The translations under genes and the position numbers were made by a program. Shown here piece after piece: positions 1 to 22,266 of a stretch of DNA of 64,000 nt. The notes under the pieces were generated by a model. The model did no database searches. It worked only from the letters and a program-made list of their open reading frames with translations, and was not told the origin of the DNA. The stretch is from Rachycentron canadum (Eukaryota > Chordata > Actinopteri > Carangiformes > Rachycentridae): contig CM076649.1 of the NCBI GenBank assembly GCA_038496675.1, positions 22,358,090-22,422,089 of the forward strand, written 5' to 3'. Position 1 is the stretch's first letter. The number at the start of each line of letters is the position of its first letter.

Positions 1-1
1 G

Positions 2-55
2 GAGAAGAAGTCCAACAAAGACCTCGCTCAGCATCTGGCAGCTTCATCAGGATGA
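2..55 (+). other. Possible C-terminal end of an unidentified plus-strand gene
   Basis: The window opens in an open frame (second base as codon position 1) that reads EKKSNKDLAQHLAASSG and stops with TGA at 53-55. An AATAAA signal follows at 116-121, the right distance for a short 3' UTR. I do not recognise the peptide. Another frame stays open to a TAA at 118-120, so even the frame is uncertain. If real, this gene would converge on csnk2a1 from the left. Confidence 0.25.
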
Positions 56-121
56 AACCAAGTTGTCTGTTCTACAGTCTGAAGAAGTTACCTCATGTAT
101 GTATGGTGTTATACAAATAAA

Positions 122-2335
122 ACTGTATTTAATATCAAGAAATAAGGAGACAATCATGTCATTGTGTGCATTATTATAGCACTATTATTTAAAATGTGCT
201 GTAGACGTTTTGGTTGTTGTTAAAATATGAAACAAAATGAGAATTTAAAAAATGTAAAAAAAAAAAAAAAAAGTGGTTTAACCTAGATGAAAGCAACAGA
301 GCTCCTTATTCTCTGAATGTAGAGGCAGAGGGGGTGAGTCGGGACTTTGCTTTGTTTTTTATCAGAATTTATATAGTTTTGGGTGCTGTCATCTCAGTCC
401 CCAGTGACCTCTCTTTTTTTGATGTGTTGGAGAGCATCTGTCATGGAGGTCTCTGGTCTGTCAGCTCAGACAGAGGCTTGCTTGTCACTTGTCATTTCCA
501 GTGCCATATTGAATCTTTAGAGATCCTCTGTTTTTGTCATTCATGTCCAAAATCGATTCTGACAACTGGGAATGGGGCTTTTGTTTCACGCCACCCTCTG
601 GCACTGACTTCTTTTTTTTCCTCTCTTTGTCAGTGTGGAGAGTGAGTGTAGATGTAACCACAGGGATTTATTTTTAAATTCACGCCTGAATGTGGTGTAA
701 TGTACAACCACATGTCACATTTGCTTTGCATTTAAGCAGAGTTTGAGCTCATACAATGAAAAACACTTCAACTCACCACAGACAAACAATTGATTATCTG
801 GGTTTGTTTTTATGATTACATCAAATTGAATCAAGCTGAGTACTGTGGACAGAATTAATTATCAAGTCCCCGCTCACTCACTCTCCACACCCAGATTTCT
901 CCTAACGGTCTGGGAATCAAACCCACAAATTCTTCTCTTTCTCAGTATGGAGAACTGGACTCTGGACCTGATAATTCTACAGTGTATTTGCCCTGCAAGG
1001 TGGATAGATGGTAGTAGGGCATATTGCATGGCAGGTAGTAATTCTCTGTTATTGTGTTATCTTGAACAAACACAACCTGAGAAAGTGTGTGTGTGTATGT
1101 TTGTTTGTGAGAGAGACAATACTACGTTATAACTCACCACAGACCCTCTGAGATTAAGTCAACCGTGGAGTAATCTATTACGAGCACTCAGCCAATTTTT
1201 ACTTCTCAAAAGTTTGTGAACTTGTATTGCGAGTTGTTGAAAAGAAATTTTATTTTGTAAATCAGTTGTTTCATTCTGAATGTTGGTTAAAAATAAACTA
1301 ATCTTTTTCTGAAACATTGTGTTTGCCTCAGGTTGAATATTCTATATTATAATTATTAGGCCTGTGTGGGACAAGTAAACTCAATATTTGCACACTGCCC
1401 CTTCACAAATAACCTAGTGGCTACACTATCTGTTGCTAATCAGATGCTCCAAGAGGCAGTCTACAAAAGAAATAACTGGCCCATAGGCTACTTGCCAGGT
1501 GAGAGAATATTTGTTCCATTTTTTTAATGTGTGGATGGACTCCAGCATGTCTGTGGGCCAGTATTGATGCAGAATCTGTGTCTCCTCTTTTGCTAGGCTC
1601 CAGTATATCATTGGGCAGTATTATTAAAACAAAACAAAGTTTCAGAGGCTGATGGTTGTTTACTTGCCTACTTCTGATGGGTCTCGTGAATACAGCTTTT
1701 TTTTGTGTAGCTTGTTCTTGGACATGGTGTTGGGCCAGAAGATGTTGAAGATTCTCCTGTTTGGGAAGACCAGTGTGCCCCTCAGCTAATGAGTTCTTTT
1801 CCTTTGTGCCGGAATGATGTGATTAACTGTTAACTGACTAACTCCTGTGTTCTCCTGAGTCTCTCTGTCCTGCAGCACCATGAAGTGAGCCTGTCCTACA
1901 GCCTCTTCTCTGCTCCTCCAGAATTAGAAGAGGATGTTCCACACAGTGTAGTTTGGCCTCCACCTTTCACACCACATCATTCAGTGAGCCCAAGTTCACA
2001 CCAATGTCAGAGCAAGCCTTCTCCACCAGTCTGTCAAGCTGCCTTGCCTCCTTGTATTTCACAGTGCCTCCCCAACAGACTGCAGCATAAAACAGCCTCA
2101 TTGTGTACAACGTTCTATACTGTTGCCCCTCTGAAAAAGAAGGTAATGAATCAGAGGAGGCTAGCTCTGTGTATAATTCTCACAGATACAGTATATACGT
2201 GCTCTAAAGCAGATGTCTCAAAAACTGGAAGGGAAGCAGCGTTCCACCAACATAGAAGAATTTCACCTAGCCTGGAAAGAAAGTTCAGAATAACATAAAA
2301 GTTCAATAACATAAAAAAGTCAATAACATAAAAAA
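122..2335. other. Unassigned AT-rich sequence
   Basis: I see no convincing exon here. Short open frames (334-645, 845-1132, 1885-2298) have no family resemblance and no splice context. A stretch near 1860-2300 is somewhat richer in C and T, but its frame holds no recognisable domain. Confidence 0.4.
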
Positions 2336-2339
2336 GTCC

Positions 2340-4272
2340 TCTGTAAAACGAGAAATTCCTATTACTCATCATTAATAGAAGAAAATAAGAACAACCCCAG
2401 GTTCCTTTTCAGTCCTGACAGGCTGACAGAGAGACACAGCTCTAGTGAACCATCTATTCCTTTAGATGTAGCCATGACTTTATGAGCTTCATTACAAATA
2501 AAATTATTAGAGAAAAAAATCCATCACCTCCTACCCATAACTGGCAATGATCTACTGTCCAGTACAGTGACCTTTGAATCAACTGCAACATCAACTTTTC
2601 AGTCAGGATTTAGAGAACATCATAGCACAGAAACAGCACTTGGAAAAGTTACCAATGATCTACTAATGGCCTCAGACAATGGACTGGCCTCCATACTTGA
2701 CTTGTTGGATCTTAGTACTGCATTTAACACCACTGATCATAATATTTTATTACAGAGACTGAAACATCAACTGGGGTAAAAGGAACACTAGGCTGGTTTA
2801 AGTCATATCTATCAGATAGATTCCAGTTTGTTCATGTTAACAATTACTCTTCCTTGCACACTAATGTTAATCATGGAGTTCCACAAGGTTCTGTGCTAGG
2901 ACCAATACTTTTCACCCTTTATATCCTTTGGTCAATATCATCAGGAAGCACCACATGCATTTTCATTGCTACGCAGATGACACCCAGCTGTACTTATCTA
3001 TGAAGCTAAATGAAACTAATCAGGTTGTCAGACTTCAGGCAAAAGGCCTGGATGACCTGTAACATTCTACTTCTCAATTCAGACAAAACTGAGGTTATTG
3101 TACTTGGACCAAAGCACCTTAGACAAACATTATTTGATTATTTAGTTACTCTTGATGACATGACCTTGGCCTCCAGTTCCACTGTAAGGAACCTTGGACT
3201 CATTGTTCACTAGGACATGTCCTTTGTTCCTCACATTAAACAAGTGTCTAGGACAGCCTTCTGCCACCTAAGCAATTTGCTAAAATTAGAAACATCCTGT
3301 CCCAAAACAAGGCAGAAAAACTGGTCCATTCATTTGTTACCTCCAGACTGGACAACTGTAACTCACTATTATCAGGACGTCCCAATAACTCAGTGAAACG
3401 GCTTCAGTTTATTCAAAATGCTGCTGTATGAGCACTGACAGGAACTAGAAAGAGGCCACATTTCTCCTGTGTTAGCTTCTCTGCACTGGTTCCAGGTAAA
3501 ATTCAGAATAGACTTTAAAACCCTACTCCTCACATACAAACCCTTAATGACTGGTTTATGGTTTACTTGTGGTTCCTTGAGTCTCCAAGAGTAGAACAGG
3601 AGGCAGAGCCTTCAGCTACCAGGCTCCTCTTTGGAACCAGCTCCCAGTGTTGATCTGGGAGGCAGACGCCCTCTCTACGTTTAAAATGAGGCTTCAAACT
3701 GTCCTCTTTGACAGAGCTGATAGTTAGAGCTGGATCAGGTGGCCCTGAACCATCCCTTGTCTCTCTCTCTCACTCTCTCTCTCCTCCCATGCATTTATAA
3801 CACACTACTACAAGTCATTAACAGTCATTAACTTTGTGCTTTTCCCTTCTGTCCTCTCTCTCTCTCCCTGTCCTCATTCTGCAGGTACCGAATCACAGCT
3901 GACACCATGTTAACTTACTGCTGTTATTTACTAATGTATTATTATTAGTAGTATCAGTCATTGTTATTTATCATTAATACTCTTTGCATCTGTATGCTGC
4001 TGTATCTGCTTTTATTCCATTGTGTTCTCTTTTCTCCTGCTGTTGTTCACTCTTTCTCTCTCTCTCTCTCTCTCCCACCCTGAGTCTGGTTCTGCTCCAG
4101 GTTTCTGCCTCCTATAGAAAGTTTTTCCTGCCACTGTCACCAAGTGCTGCTCATAGTGGATTTGTTGGGTCCATTTATAGAGTTTGGTCTGGACCTGTTC
4201 TATATGTAAAGTGCCTTGAGGTAATTTTGTTATTATTTAGCATGATAAAAATAGATTTCATTTGATTTGATC
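2340..4272 (+). mobile_element. 5'-truncated L2-type LINE, decayed
   Basis: The translated sequence shows broken pieces of an L2/Maui-like reverse transcriptase. Near 2395-2410 there is an N-N-P-R-F-L-F motif. Around 2600-2680 there is the F-Q-S-G-F-R-x-H-H-S-T-E-T-A-L signature, then an L-D-L-S-T-A-F-N-T-T-D-H block (2700-2740), where the catalytic A-F-D is now A-F-N. A trace of the Y-A-D-D-T-Q-L box lies near 2970-2990. The 3' part (about 3640-4272) is the untranslated tail typical of fish L2, with a CT-rich tract, a conserved block ending near 4220 and a TTTGATTTGA-like terminal repeat. Stops and frameshifts are frequent, so the copy is dead. Confidence 0.8.
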
Positions 4273-4896
4273 AGTATAACTACCATTTCTACTACTAAAA
4301 TGTTGAGTGTAAAGTTGTTAAGTTTTTTTTTTTCTTTGGAATCATTAGTTATATGTGAGATCAAGAAGTGTGAACTCTTTTCTGTAATCCTGTATATGTG
4401 ACAGGCTTTCCTTGCTGACGAAAAGTACAGTGCTGGAAGTGTGTAGTTGCCATCTTTTGCATCTCTATGAAGGTGCACAGCAGTTCAGATCATAAGTCTG
4501 GCGTCTGCATGCCCTGTGTGTGTGTGTGTGTTTTCCTCTTCTAATGAGAACTGGAAGTGAGGATGAATGCAGATGCCACAGCCCCATTAGCCTGAGCATC
4601 TCTCTCATTGTCGACAAGATCCTTCTGTCGACTTGTAGCTGTGGGCAGATGGTCTTTACATCATGGAGTCTGAGCTGGAGATGTTGGGAGGCCAAGAGGA
4701 ACATTGTTCATCTACTTCGCTGCATTGTGTCACATCTATGTGTTTGAGAACACACAAGCTGTTTCCAGTCTGTGAGGGTGAATTATGTCCGACTATTCTG
4801 TACTCTGAATATTTAATATTAGTATTGCAGTTCAGCAGTGTATGGTTCATTTAGTGCAGTACAAAGAATCAGGAGATTGAGGCCAATATTCCTGTC
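4273..4896. other. Unassigned sequence
   Basis: Nothing recognisable. Several overlapping short frames occur on both strands (4465-4854) but none shows a domain or splice sites. Confidence 0.4.
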
Positions 4897-5580
4897 TGTC
4901 ATGTCCAGCTCACACCTCTAGGTGTCACCGTATCCATATATCTCCTCCTCCATGTATATATACCTCCCCTTTCCCCAGCATTCTCAGCCAGATCGTCTTG
5001 TGCTCTCGAGTCAGTCCCAGCCAATTTCCCCCTGTATATTTTTCTAGTGAGTGTACCAACACAGTTTCTGTGCTTTTTAACTTGGACTCTGCCTTTTTGG
5101 ATACTTTTGCCTGGTTTGTGTTGTGCTGTTTGTACAATAAACAATGTGAACCTTTTGAACCTTGAGTCGTGCATTTTTGGGTTCATTACTATGTGTACCA
5201 GTCATAGTGATATTACGATCTGCCTTCTAATATTAACCCAGCCCACTTATAAGGCAGTGCTGTGAGCCCAGGGGTAGTGAATTCATCAGCGGGAGAAGCA
5301 ACTAGCCATTCTACAGTACAACCTCAAAGGCATGGCTGAGTGAGTCAGTCGGCAGATCAATCAGCTGATCGACCAGGTTCAGAGGATGTCTGTCTGCACT
5401 CCTTCGCCTCATCCCCTGGGTTTGGCAGATTCTAATCCAGATCAGACCCCCAGAGCTGCTACAGTCTTTCCTCCAAACTCTGCTGTGCCACATGCTGCAG
5501 TCTCCCAGCTGTATCCCAGACATTCACTGGTGGTGCTTCTGATGTTGGTGTTGGGTGGCCACCTTTCTCTCCCATAAGAA
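4897..5580 (+). mobile_element. Probable LTR-retroelement remnant (LTR plus leader/gag start)
   Basis: The block starts with TGTCATGTCC. It contains a promoter-like TATATATACC, a poly(A) signal ACAATAAAC near 5134 and the sequence TTGAGTCGTGCATTTTTGGG that is common near the 3' end of fish Ty3/gypsy-type LTRs. An LTR-like end lies near 5214. It is followed by a leader and an open frame with M-A-E-S-V-S-R-Q-I and a proline-rich stretch, as in gag. There is no second LTR, protease or polymerase. The family is inferred from general resemblance only. Confidence 0.45.
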
Positions 5581-6429
5581 GTGCAGATCAAATAAAATCA
5601 GCCCTTTCAGAAATACTTCAATACGTACAGGGCTTTAATTAACATAGGTAGTCAGGAGAAGAGTCCTCTATTGGCTCCTGCAGATGGCAAACATGTAGTT
5701 ATTCTTTAAAAGCAGAGGTGATATGGTTATTGTTTACAAAATATATTTAAGTAGATTTTTATATTTAAACTTTTTATAACAAGCTATATGTCATTTCTTA
5801 ATAGAAACTTAGGTATCAAAGACTATGTTGACTGAGCATCACAGTAAACACTTAAACCTATTTAATAGATCCTCAGATTAGGTATGCTTTCTCAAACTGA
5901 GCAAGTGTTCTTATTGTTCATCATGGTGTTTGGTTCATCACTCTATAATAATCCATCATATCAGTTACAACATTGTCTTCAGCAAAGTAATTGCACCTAG
6001 AACAAAGAGACAGTAACATCAAACAGGACAAGAGAAACAACAATTCTTTAAAGAAATCCTGCACTCCACTGGTAAGATCATTGCCATCTTCCCCGACACA
6101 CGTTCCAATCTCCACATTCATTAATATAATACCTTCACCAACTCAAGAGGATTTCATTGCATTCCTTTAAATTGATTCAAGAGGGGGGAGAGAAAGTGCA
6201 GTGAATGGTAAAACACATGGAGTCTCGCTTGATGAGTGGAACTATGTTCTCCACAGGTCACGGTTGTTGGTGCAGCTGATTCAGTCTGGAGGCCATTTGC
6301 TCCACAGAGAAAGTTCAGGTGTGAGTGTTTACTTACCAGAACTGAACCCAGTGAAACAGAGAGCCACTGACCACATAGGCCAACAAGTCCAGCACTGGGA
6401 ATGACCATGTTTCACACTGTGCAATTTCT
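5581..6429. other. Unassigned sequence
   Basis: No exon or repeat family recognised. The open frames at 5921-6121 and 6154-6408 are short and lack domain features. Confidence 0.35.
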
Positions 6430-6690
6430 ACATAATTTAAATCTTATACTTAAGGAAAGATGCTTGGTAAATATTTAAATGTGTTTCAAGATACTTGCTT
6501 GCACTGGTACTTGTATTCGGAATACTACAGTGTATTCAGTTTGTAACAAGTGAAAATCCTGCATTCAAAAATGTAAATAAATAAAAGTACAGAAGTGTTA
6601 AAATCTAAATGTACAGTATTATAAAAAGTAAAAGGACTTATTCAGGTTCTTGTGTCAGTATTGTATTCCTGGAATACTGTATTGTTATGT
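6430..6690. repeat. Probable dispersed repeat fragment
   Basis: The block repeats the theme 'aaaagtacagaagt...aaatgtac...aaaagtaaaagg', which resembles a widespread short non-autonomous DNA element of teleosts (AGTAAAAGTAC-rich, hAT-like). The ends are degraded and I could not define terminal repeats or a target-site duplication. Confidence 0.35.
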
Positions 6691-9160
6691 AATCTGTTTA
6701 ATGTTTTTTATTTTTTAAACTATTTTGGGAACCACTCAGGGTCACCTGAAATCCATTCTTAACATCACACACAACAAGTTGTTTAATAATTTAAATGAAA
6801 CAGATTGAACATAAAGCTTTGTGCACCAGTGCAGCACCTAGTTTTCAGTCCAGTTATCTAATATTTGGGGGATGTTTCGATATTTCTTGCTATCAAAGGG
6901 AGGGTCCAAACTAAATATTGGCCTTGCTTTTTCATGGTCAAATAAAAAGTTCAGCCCCCTCCCCACCCTTATTCCACTGCTCCTAATACTGCACAACAGC
7001 CTTGTGAGGTGTTCTCCTGGAGGTTTGAATGTCCCGTTTTATGTTTAGACTGGTCATTTTAAAGGCAATAGCTTTTTCTGATATTTTTAATCAACACAGA
7101 ATGTGTATAATACTTATGTATGAATGTGTATTATCTATGTGTGTATATAATTTAGTTATCCTGACTGATATCTGCTTTATTAGACCAGTGGTTTGTTCCA
7201 ATTCATGGCCCATTTAAAAATCTCAAAAAGACATCAGAGATAGAAAAGATCCCGTCATCGGCCACACACTATCTGTGTAGAATATAGTGATAGGCCACAC
7301 ACATATGAGAAAACAATAAAAAACAATAAAATTGTGAAAAATACCTATAGTATAATATAGTAGTACCAAGTAGTGCCCAAAAAATTGGCAATTGTGTTTA
7401 TTAAGTCTTAATATGTAAATTACAGTAACTACCTTGCAAATAAACATAGTGAAGTAAAACGTATTTCTCCCTGAAAACCTCAGTTTGATTCATTGGTACA
7501 AATAAATTAAATTTGACAAAAATTGAAAGTTCAATTACATTTAAAATAATTTGGTTCATTCTGGTTTATTAACTGGAAGCTGCTTGAATATGAAAGAAAA
7601 CTTTGTCCAAAAACTGCATTTGGTTAAATATTTTATTTTTCTTTGAAGTTTATTTCTTTATTTCTATACCTTCAGATATCATGCTATGATGTTTTCCCAA
7701 ATGTCTTGTCTTAAATGTTGAGGGCAGGCTAGTGAATCAACAGTAAGACCTCTAAACAAACTTTGGAGACTCTGGACACAAAGCCAATGTATTTCCATCA
7801 CTGTAGGATGCTGGAGAAATACAACTTACTCAGCTAGGAGAACTTACGATTATTTCAAACCCAACTGTGTATACTTGCTTAATTAACTCCATTAGATCCT
7901 CCAGAACATCCTCTATAAGACGTTCTACCACACCATTTTCCCACACTGCCTTTGGGCAAGCAGCCTGTAACGGGCACAAACTAGTGGAACAGCCTGCACA
8001 ACAATGCAAGGAGCTGCAGTTCTATTAGCTCCTGAAAAACTAACCTAAACAGACTGCACTCACTATCGTATGGTCTTAATGACTTACTTTTATCTCTTGA
8101 CATGCACTTGTACTGTGTTATCATGTGTAGTTTTGAACTATAAAGTGGTGATTTAATATTTGCTGTGTGCTGACTCTTTAAGGTCAACAACAAAGCTCAA
8201 GCCCAAGTTTCTCTGTTAGAAACATTAATTAGGAAAATGTGGTTTTACTTCATCACTGTATTTCTTTAAACATGCCTGCACAAAGGTTTCCTATTGGACT
8301 ACTACTCCCTCAATAGATCACTTCAGATGCATCTTATTAAGCACAAAGACCCAGAAAACATCCAGCTTTTCTGTGTTGCTGTTTAAAAAAAATGTATTTG
8401 GGAAATGCACTGTGACGTCTGCCAGCAAGCTGCCCAGGGGCTTTTCTGATTATTTGTCTTCCTCCTCAGGTGATGTTTTACAGCTATTTCACTGCCAAAA
8501 CTGATATAAAACCCTGTCTACACCATCATTTAAAGCAGCAGTTGTGGTCAGCAGTATTCTTCTAAATAAATCTTCACAGCGGTAGCACAGATGTTCTCAT
8601 TTATGGCACATTTCTGTCCTTCATTCCTCCAAACACCAAGAAGGAATTTGTACTAAAACGTTACCCACTAGATTTCTCTAAGCAAGCTTGTAGAAATCTC
8701 AATCTGTTCTCACAAAGGAGGAAGGCTGTGGTCTTTTACTCAGTCAAATATCACGTCGGCCAGTATGAAGAGGCGGGCACCTACAGCAACAGATGACTGT
8801 TTTTGGTTTTAAAAATAACCTATTAAGAGACTTATAGTGAAAGGTGTAAAAAGTCTGGTCTGTATGAGCACGATAAATATATAAATCAGTCGCATGTACC
8901 TGTTAAATAAAACACGTTTATTTACACAAATATTTTCAAATACTAGTCTTCTACATAAGAACATAAAAATATATACAGTGATGTAGGTACTCGAACTGCT
9001 TTGTTCACAGGTCAACTTATACATTTTCAGATTTATTTGCATCTTAAGGTTTTAAAATGGGACAAAAAAAAGTATGTGTATGTACTGCAGGGTCTAAAAA
9101 TGTACATTTTCAAACTGAAACACTAAAACACTGCGCGAAAAACTACCCTTTATGTGCGAT
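6691..9160. other. Unassigned AT-rich sequence
   Basis: Mostly AT-rich sequence without recognisable coding exons. All open frames are short and unlike known proteins. The right end may include distal csnk2a1 3' UTR: a minus-strand AATAAA lies at 9031-9036. Confidence 0.35.
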
Positions 9161-9164
9161 TCAA

Positions 9165-9212
9165 CATTTTGACGTCAATACTTCCCTCAAGATGGCGGAG
9201 AGAGCCAATAAA
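9165..9212 (+). promoter_or_regulatory. CRE / YY1 / CCAAT motif cluster
   Basis: Within 40 bp lie a perfect CRE palindrome TGACGTCA (9170-9177), a YY1-type CAAGATGGCGG (ATGGCGG core, 9188-9198) and a CCAAT box (9205-9209). The ATG inside the YY1 motif opens a 17-codon frame (MAERANKLYYSSLSSPM). Such clusters are usual at housekeeping promoters, but no downstream plus-strand exon is apparent. Confidence 0.3.
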
Positions 9213-10142
9213 CTGTATTACTCATCACTAAGCTCACCCATGTGACAACACTAACAGCACTTCAGTCACCTGCAGATGATCCCTGCATCATGTTGTCTTA
9301 TTCAGTAAAACCCCCATTTTCAACTTGCATCTGTGTCAAGGTGTCTCCTTAAATAACTCCCATCAAATAAAACTAGATTTGAGTCTCTCCTTCCAAACAT
9401 CTGGGTAAACTTTGGTTATGTCTTTGAGTAATTCAAGAGAATCCACTTGAAGCAATTCAAGGATCCGGAAAGCAGCACGTTTGAGAAACTTTCTTTGAGA
9501 ACCTGAATGACCTTTACCTGGTTTCAGAATAACACTTGTCGATCAAACCACTCGATGGTAATGAACCTAATCCAGCAGTACACAACATTTCAATACAAAA
9601 CAGTTTAATAATGGATGACATGACGGGGAGTTGCATTATCAAAAGAAGACTGGTGATCTGGTGTGGTAAGAAAGGCAAGACAAGACTACTCAGACAGAGA
9701 AAGTGTTCAAGTGTCATTGCATTCACATACAGCCGGAGCATAGCACAGCACCAAACACTTCCATAATGCAGTGATATGAGGGTGTAAAGACTCGTCTCAG
9801 GAGGTAAATGAAGTGTTTCAGGTCTGGTTTTGACAACGCTGCAGTGGTAAACTATACAGCATGTGCTCCTTTTGGTTCTGATGGCCAACATCTTTCTTTT
9901 GCCCTCTGTTGATGTACTTATTGACCAGTGCCTTCACTATCCAAACTAAAACACACAGGGGGCGATGAGAACCAAATCAGCCATGGACAACACTCACTCA
10001 ACACACACAAAGACACACCCTTGTATTCACTACAGCTTGAGGGAAATGTAGGGAATACCTGTATATTTCAGTTACACAGAACATTCATTTCAGATGTCAG
10101 GTTAACACATTCATTCAAGGAAGAAAAGGAATGCAAACAGCT

Positions 10143-10148
10143 TTTATT
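10143..10148 (-). terminator. Candidate csnk2a1 polyadenylation signal
   Basis: A minus-strand AATAAA lies about 130 nt downstream of the csnk2a1 stop codon and would give a short 3' UTR. A further AATAAA at 9031-9036 could serve a longer transcript. Confidence 0.4.
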
Positions 10149-10273
10149 CTAAGACGACAGTGTCCTCAAGCTGCCTGGATATGGGAGGGCTGGCAGAATG
10201 GCACCTGTCTAGTTCTTCACCAAGCTGGGTGGTGGTGGAGGTGGGAGAGATGAGGGTGGATTTAGATGAAGTG

Positions 10274-20292
<10,019 letters not shown>

Positions 20293-21020
20293 GTCCGACA
20301 GTTTGGCGGATGTAGTGGGGAGATCTTGTTACAGCAGAGGATGGTTGGAGTACAGGGAGGTTGGGATGAAGAGAGGAAGATGAGGAAAGGGAGGGGAGGG
20401 GGGTTGTTTGAGGACAGGGGAAGGGGGAAGGGGGGGGGCACGGTGGAATAGCTAACAAATAAATTGGGAGAAAATTAAAGATTAGAGAAATCAAATTCCT
20501 GATTCATCCTTCTACATCAGTGTTGAGGCACTTTCACCACTCATGTCACAATTAAAATGATGTGGAACGAAGAATAGCCGACAATTCCCAGTTTGTTTGA
20601 CATTGCTCCTTAATTAATTTATCAGAATCATCATCATAGTTGACAGTGAGAACACCACCAAGCTAGCTACTGAAAGGCTAACTATAAAGCTAACAAAGCT
20701 TTCACTGTCACTACTGCTTCTCTCACACAAAGTGAATGTGAGAAGAGAGAGCTGAGGCTTAAGCTCACAAATTGTGCTCATAAGCGCTCAGAGGTGACCA
20801 CGATGACTTTCCATCACAGGCCACCTAGGACCAAGTCAGATAACCCATGGAGATGACATAGGTCCTGGTCCACGCCAGTACACAGCTCAGCCTCAGTCAG
20901 TGCTCCTGCCTGTGTCTTTAGGCTGAGACCTGCAGCCCAACTGCAGACAATACAATAACTGTGGATAATCTCACGTTAAACAACCCCAACTACAACTCTA
21001 ATTTCCCATTAAGTACTGCA
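20293..21020 (-). other. csnk2a1 5' flank: probable 5' UTR acceptor side and intron
   Basis: Upstream of the csnk2a1 ATG the minus strand is a long C/T-rich tract (about 20330-20440), suitable as the polypyrimidine tract of a 3' splice site, so the 5' UTR probably continues in a separate non-coding exon. Mammalian CSNK2A1 also has non-coding first exons. The exact splice position is not determined. Confidence 0.4.
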
Positions 21021-21169
21021 CGATAAATACCCCGATAATACCCCTCTGTGGTCAAGTGAGTACCTCAATGCTAGTGGTTGTTCATGGGTGACTGGATGTT
21101 TAATGTTTCATCGTTTGTAAAAGATATTTTCCGGATCCACCCCATTAACGGCTTCGTTTGACATTAGCT

Positions 21170-21460
21170 TGCGAGACCAATCAGCATTAACTTCGATGAA
21201 ATTCAGACTTTGAAGGGTTCAGGCGGTCACCGCGCATCGAGAGGTACAAAGATGGGTACATCGGTTATTTGAACCAGTTAGTGCTCCAAGTTATCTGCAT
21301 TCAGTTTCTCGTTCGAAATCATTAGACAGACGTGTTTAGGGTCTGTCGACTTTGCCGTGAAACCGGAAGATCGGGGTGTTGAGAATCTTGTTTCAGACAG
21401 TGGTTGAAGCCGCCACATTTCCTGATGACTGCGAAACTGTAAGTTTTTGATTCCATGTGA
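21170..21460 (-). promoter_or_regulatory. Likely csnk2a1 promoter / first-exon region
   Basis: This block has a local rise in CpG dinucleotides in otherwise CpG-poor DNA, with an ETS-type CCGGAAG near 21363 and no TATA box, as usual for a housekeeping gene. It lies about 1 kb upstream of the csnk2a1 start. On the plus strand ATGACTGCGAAACT at 21425-21438 abuts a GTAAGT donor, so a divergent transcript is possible. Confidence 0.4.
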
Positions 21461-22185
21461 ACAGAGGATGTGTGCAAGTTATGGGCTCTTAGTGGGCCCT
21501 AGTTGCTAGCCTGCTAACCTTAGCACGGTTAACGTTAGCGTTCGCAAATCCCTACAAAGAATATGAACCGGCAATGTCACCAGCAGAGGAAACATATGAG
21601 TGGGTATTTACCCCCTTGGTCAATTCAAAGACCGAAACGCTTCCCAAACAGCTGAGTTTTGTCAGGCCAAAGGCTCTCGCCCCCTCCGTTGCCGGTGTAT
21701 CTGTGCCAGTGTGTAATCACGTCTGTACCGGAGACAAAATGGCTGACCACAGCTACCTACGTCTTCGAGTATTGTGACGGGGGCCGTGGAGGGACACCTA
21801 CTGCAAAGGCGCAGGTCAAGGCAGCCAAAAATAATCTCCTTTCCTAACCACCTTTGGCATGAGGTCAAGGAAAGATGTTAAGGAGAAATCACAGAGATTT
21901 AAGAGAAGACAACCGTGGTGCGGAGAGAACCGACACTTTGTCTTTAAAAATACTTTATCTAAAACACGTGGACAACAGAAAGTCTTTTTTTAAAACCTTA
22001 AAATCAAAACAATCTGGATTTAAATGTTGAAATGTGATAACGTGAAGGAAACTTAACGTAGACAGGGCTGAGCCAACAGAACAATAAAAAATAAGGAGCT
22101 GATTCCTCGGTAATTTCCTCCCAAATATTCTCTTTTTTCATAAGTTAATTCAAAAAGTGAAACGTTCATATAGTCTAGATTCATC
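21461..22185. other. Unassigned upstream sequence
   Basis: Moderate CpG content continues to about 21800, then AT-rich sequence. The frames at 21574-21777 and 21659-21868 overlap on opposite strands and show no domain. Confidence 0.3.
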
Positions 22186-22189
22186 ACAG

Positions 22190-22266
22190 GTAGAGCACAG
22201 TAATGGTGTTTCAGTGGTTTGCACTGCCTCCTCACAACAAGACGGGTGGGGGTTCAAAGCCTGTGT
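22190..22266 (+). repeat. Fragment of a tRNA-like dispersed repeat
   Basis: The words 'cagtggtttgcactgcctcc', 'tcacaacaaga' and 'gggttcaaagcc' match the common teleost repeat of the form 'gtggttagcactg..gcctcacagcaagaag..gggttcgaatcc', which carries a B-box-like sequence. Only the head survives. Confidence 0.4.

Noticed and set aside
1885..2298. 137-codon plus-strand frame
   Set aside because: Ser/Pro/His-rich translation of C/T-rich DNA with no recognisable family and no intron structure.
22190..22266. tRNA gene
   Set aside because: There is a B-box-like word but no cloverleaf can be formed and it matches a dispersed repeat head.
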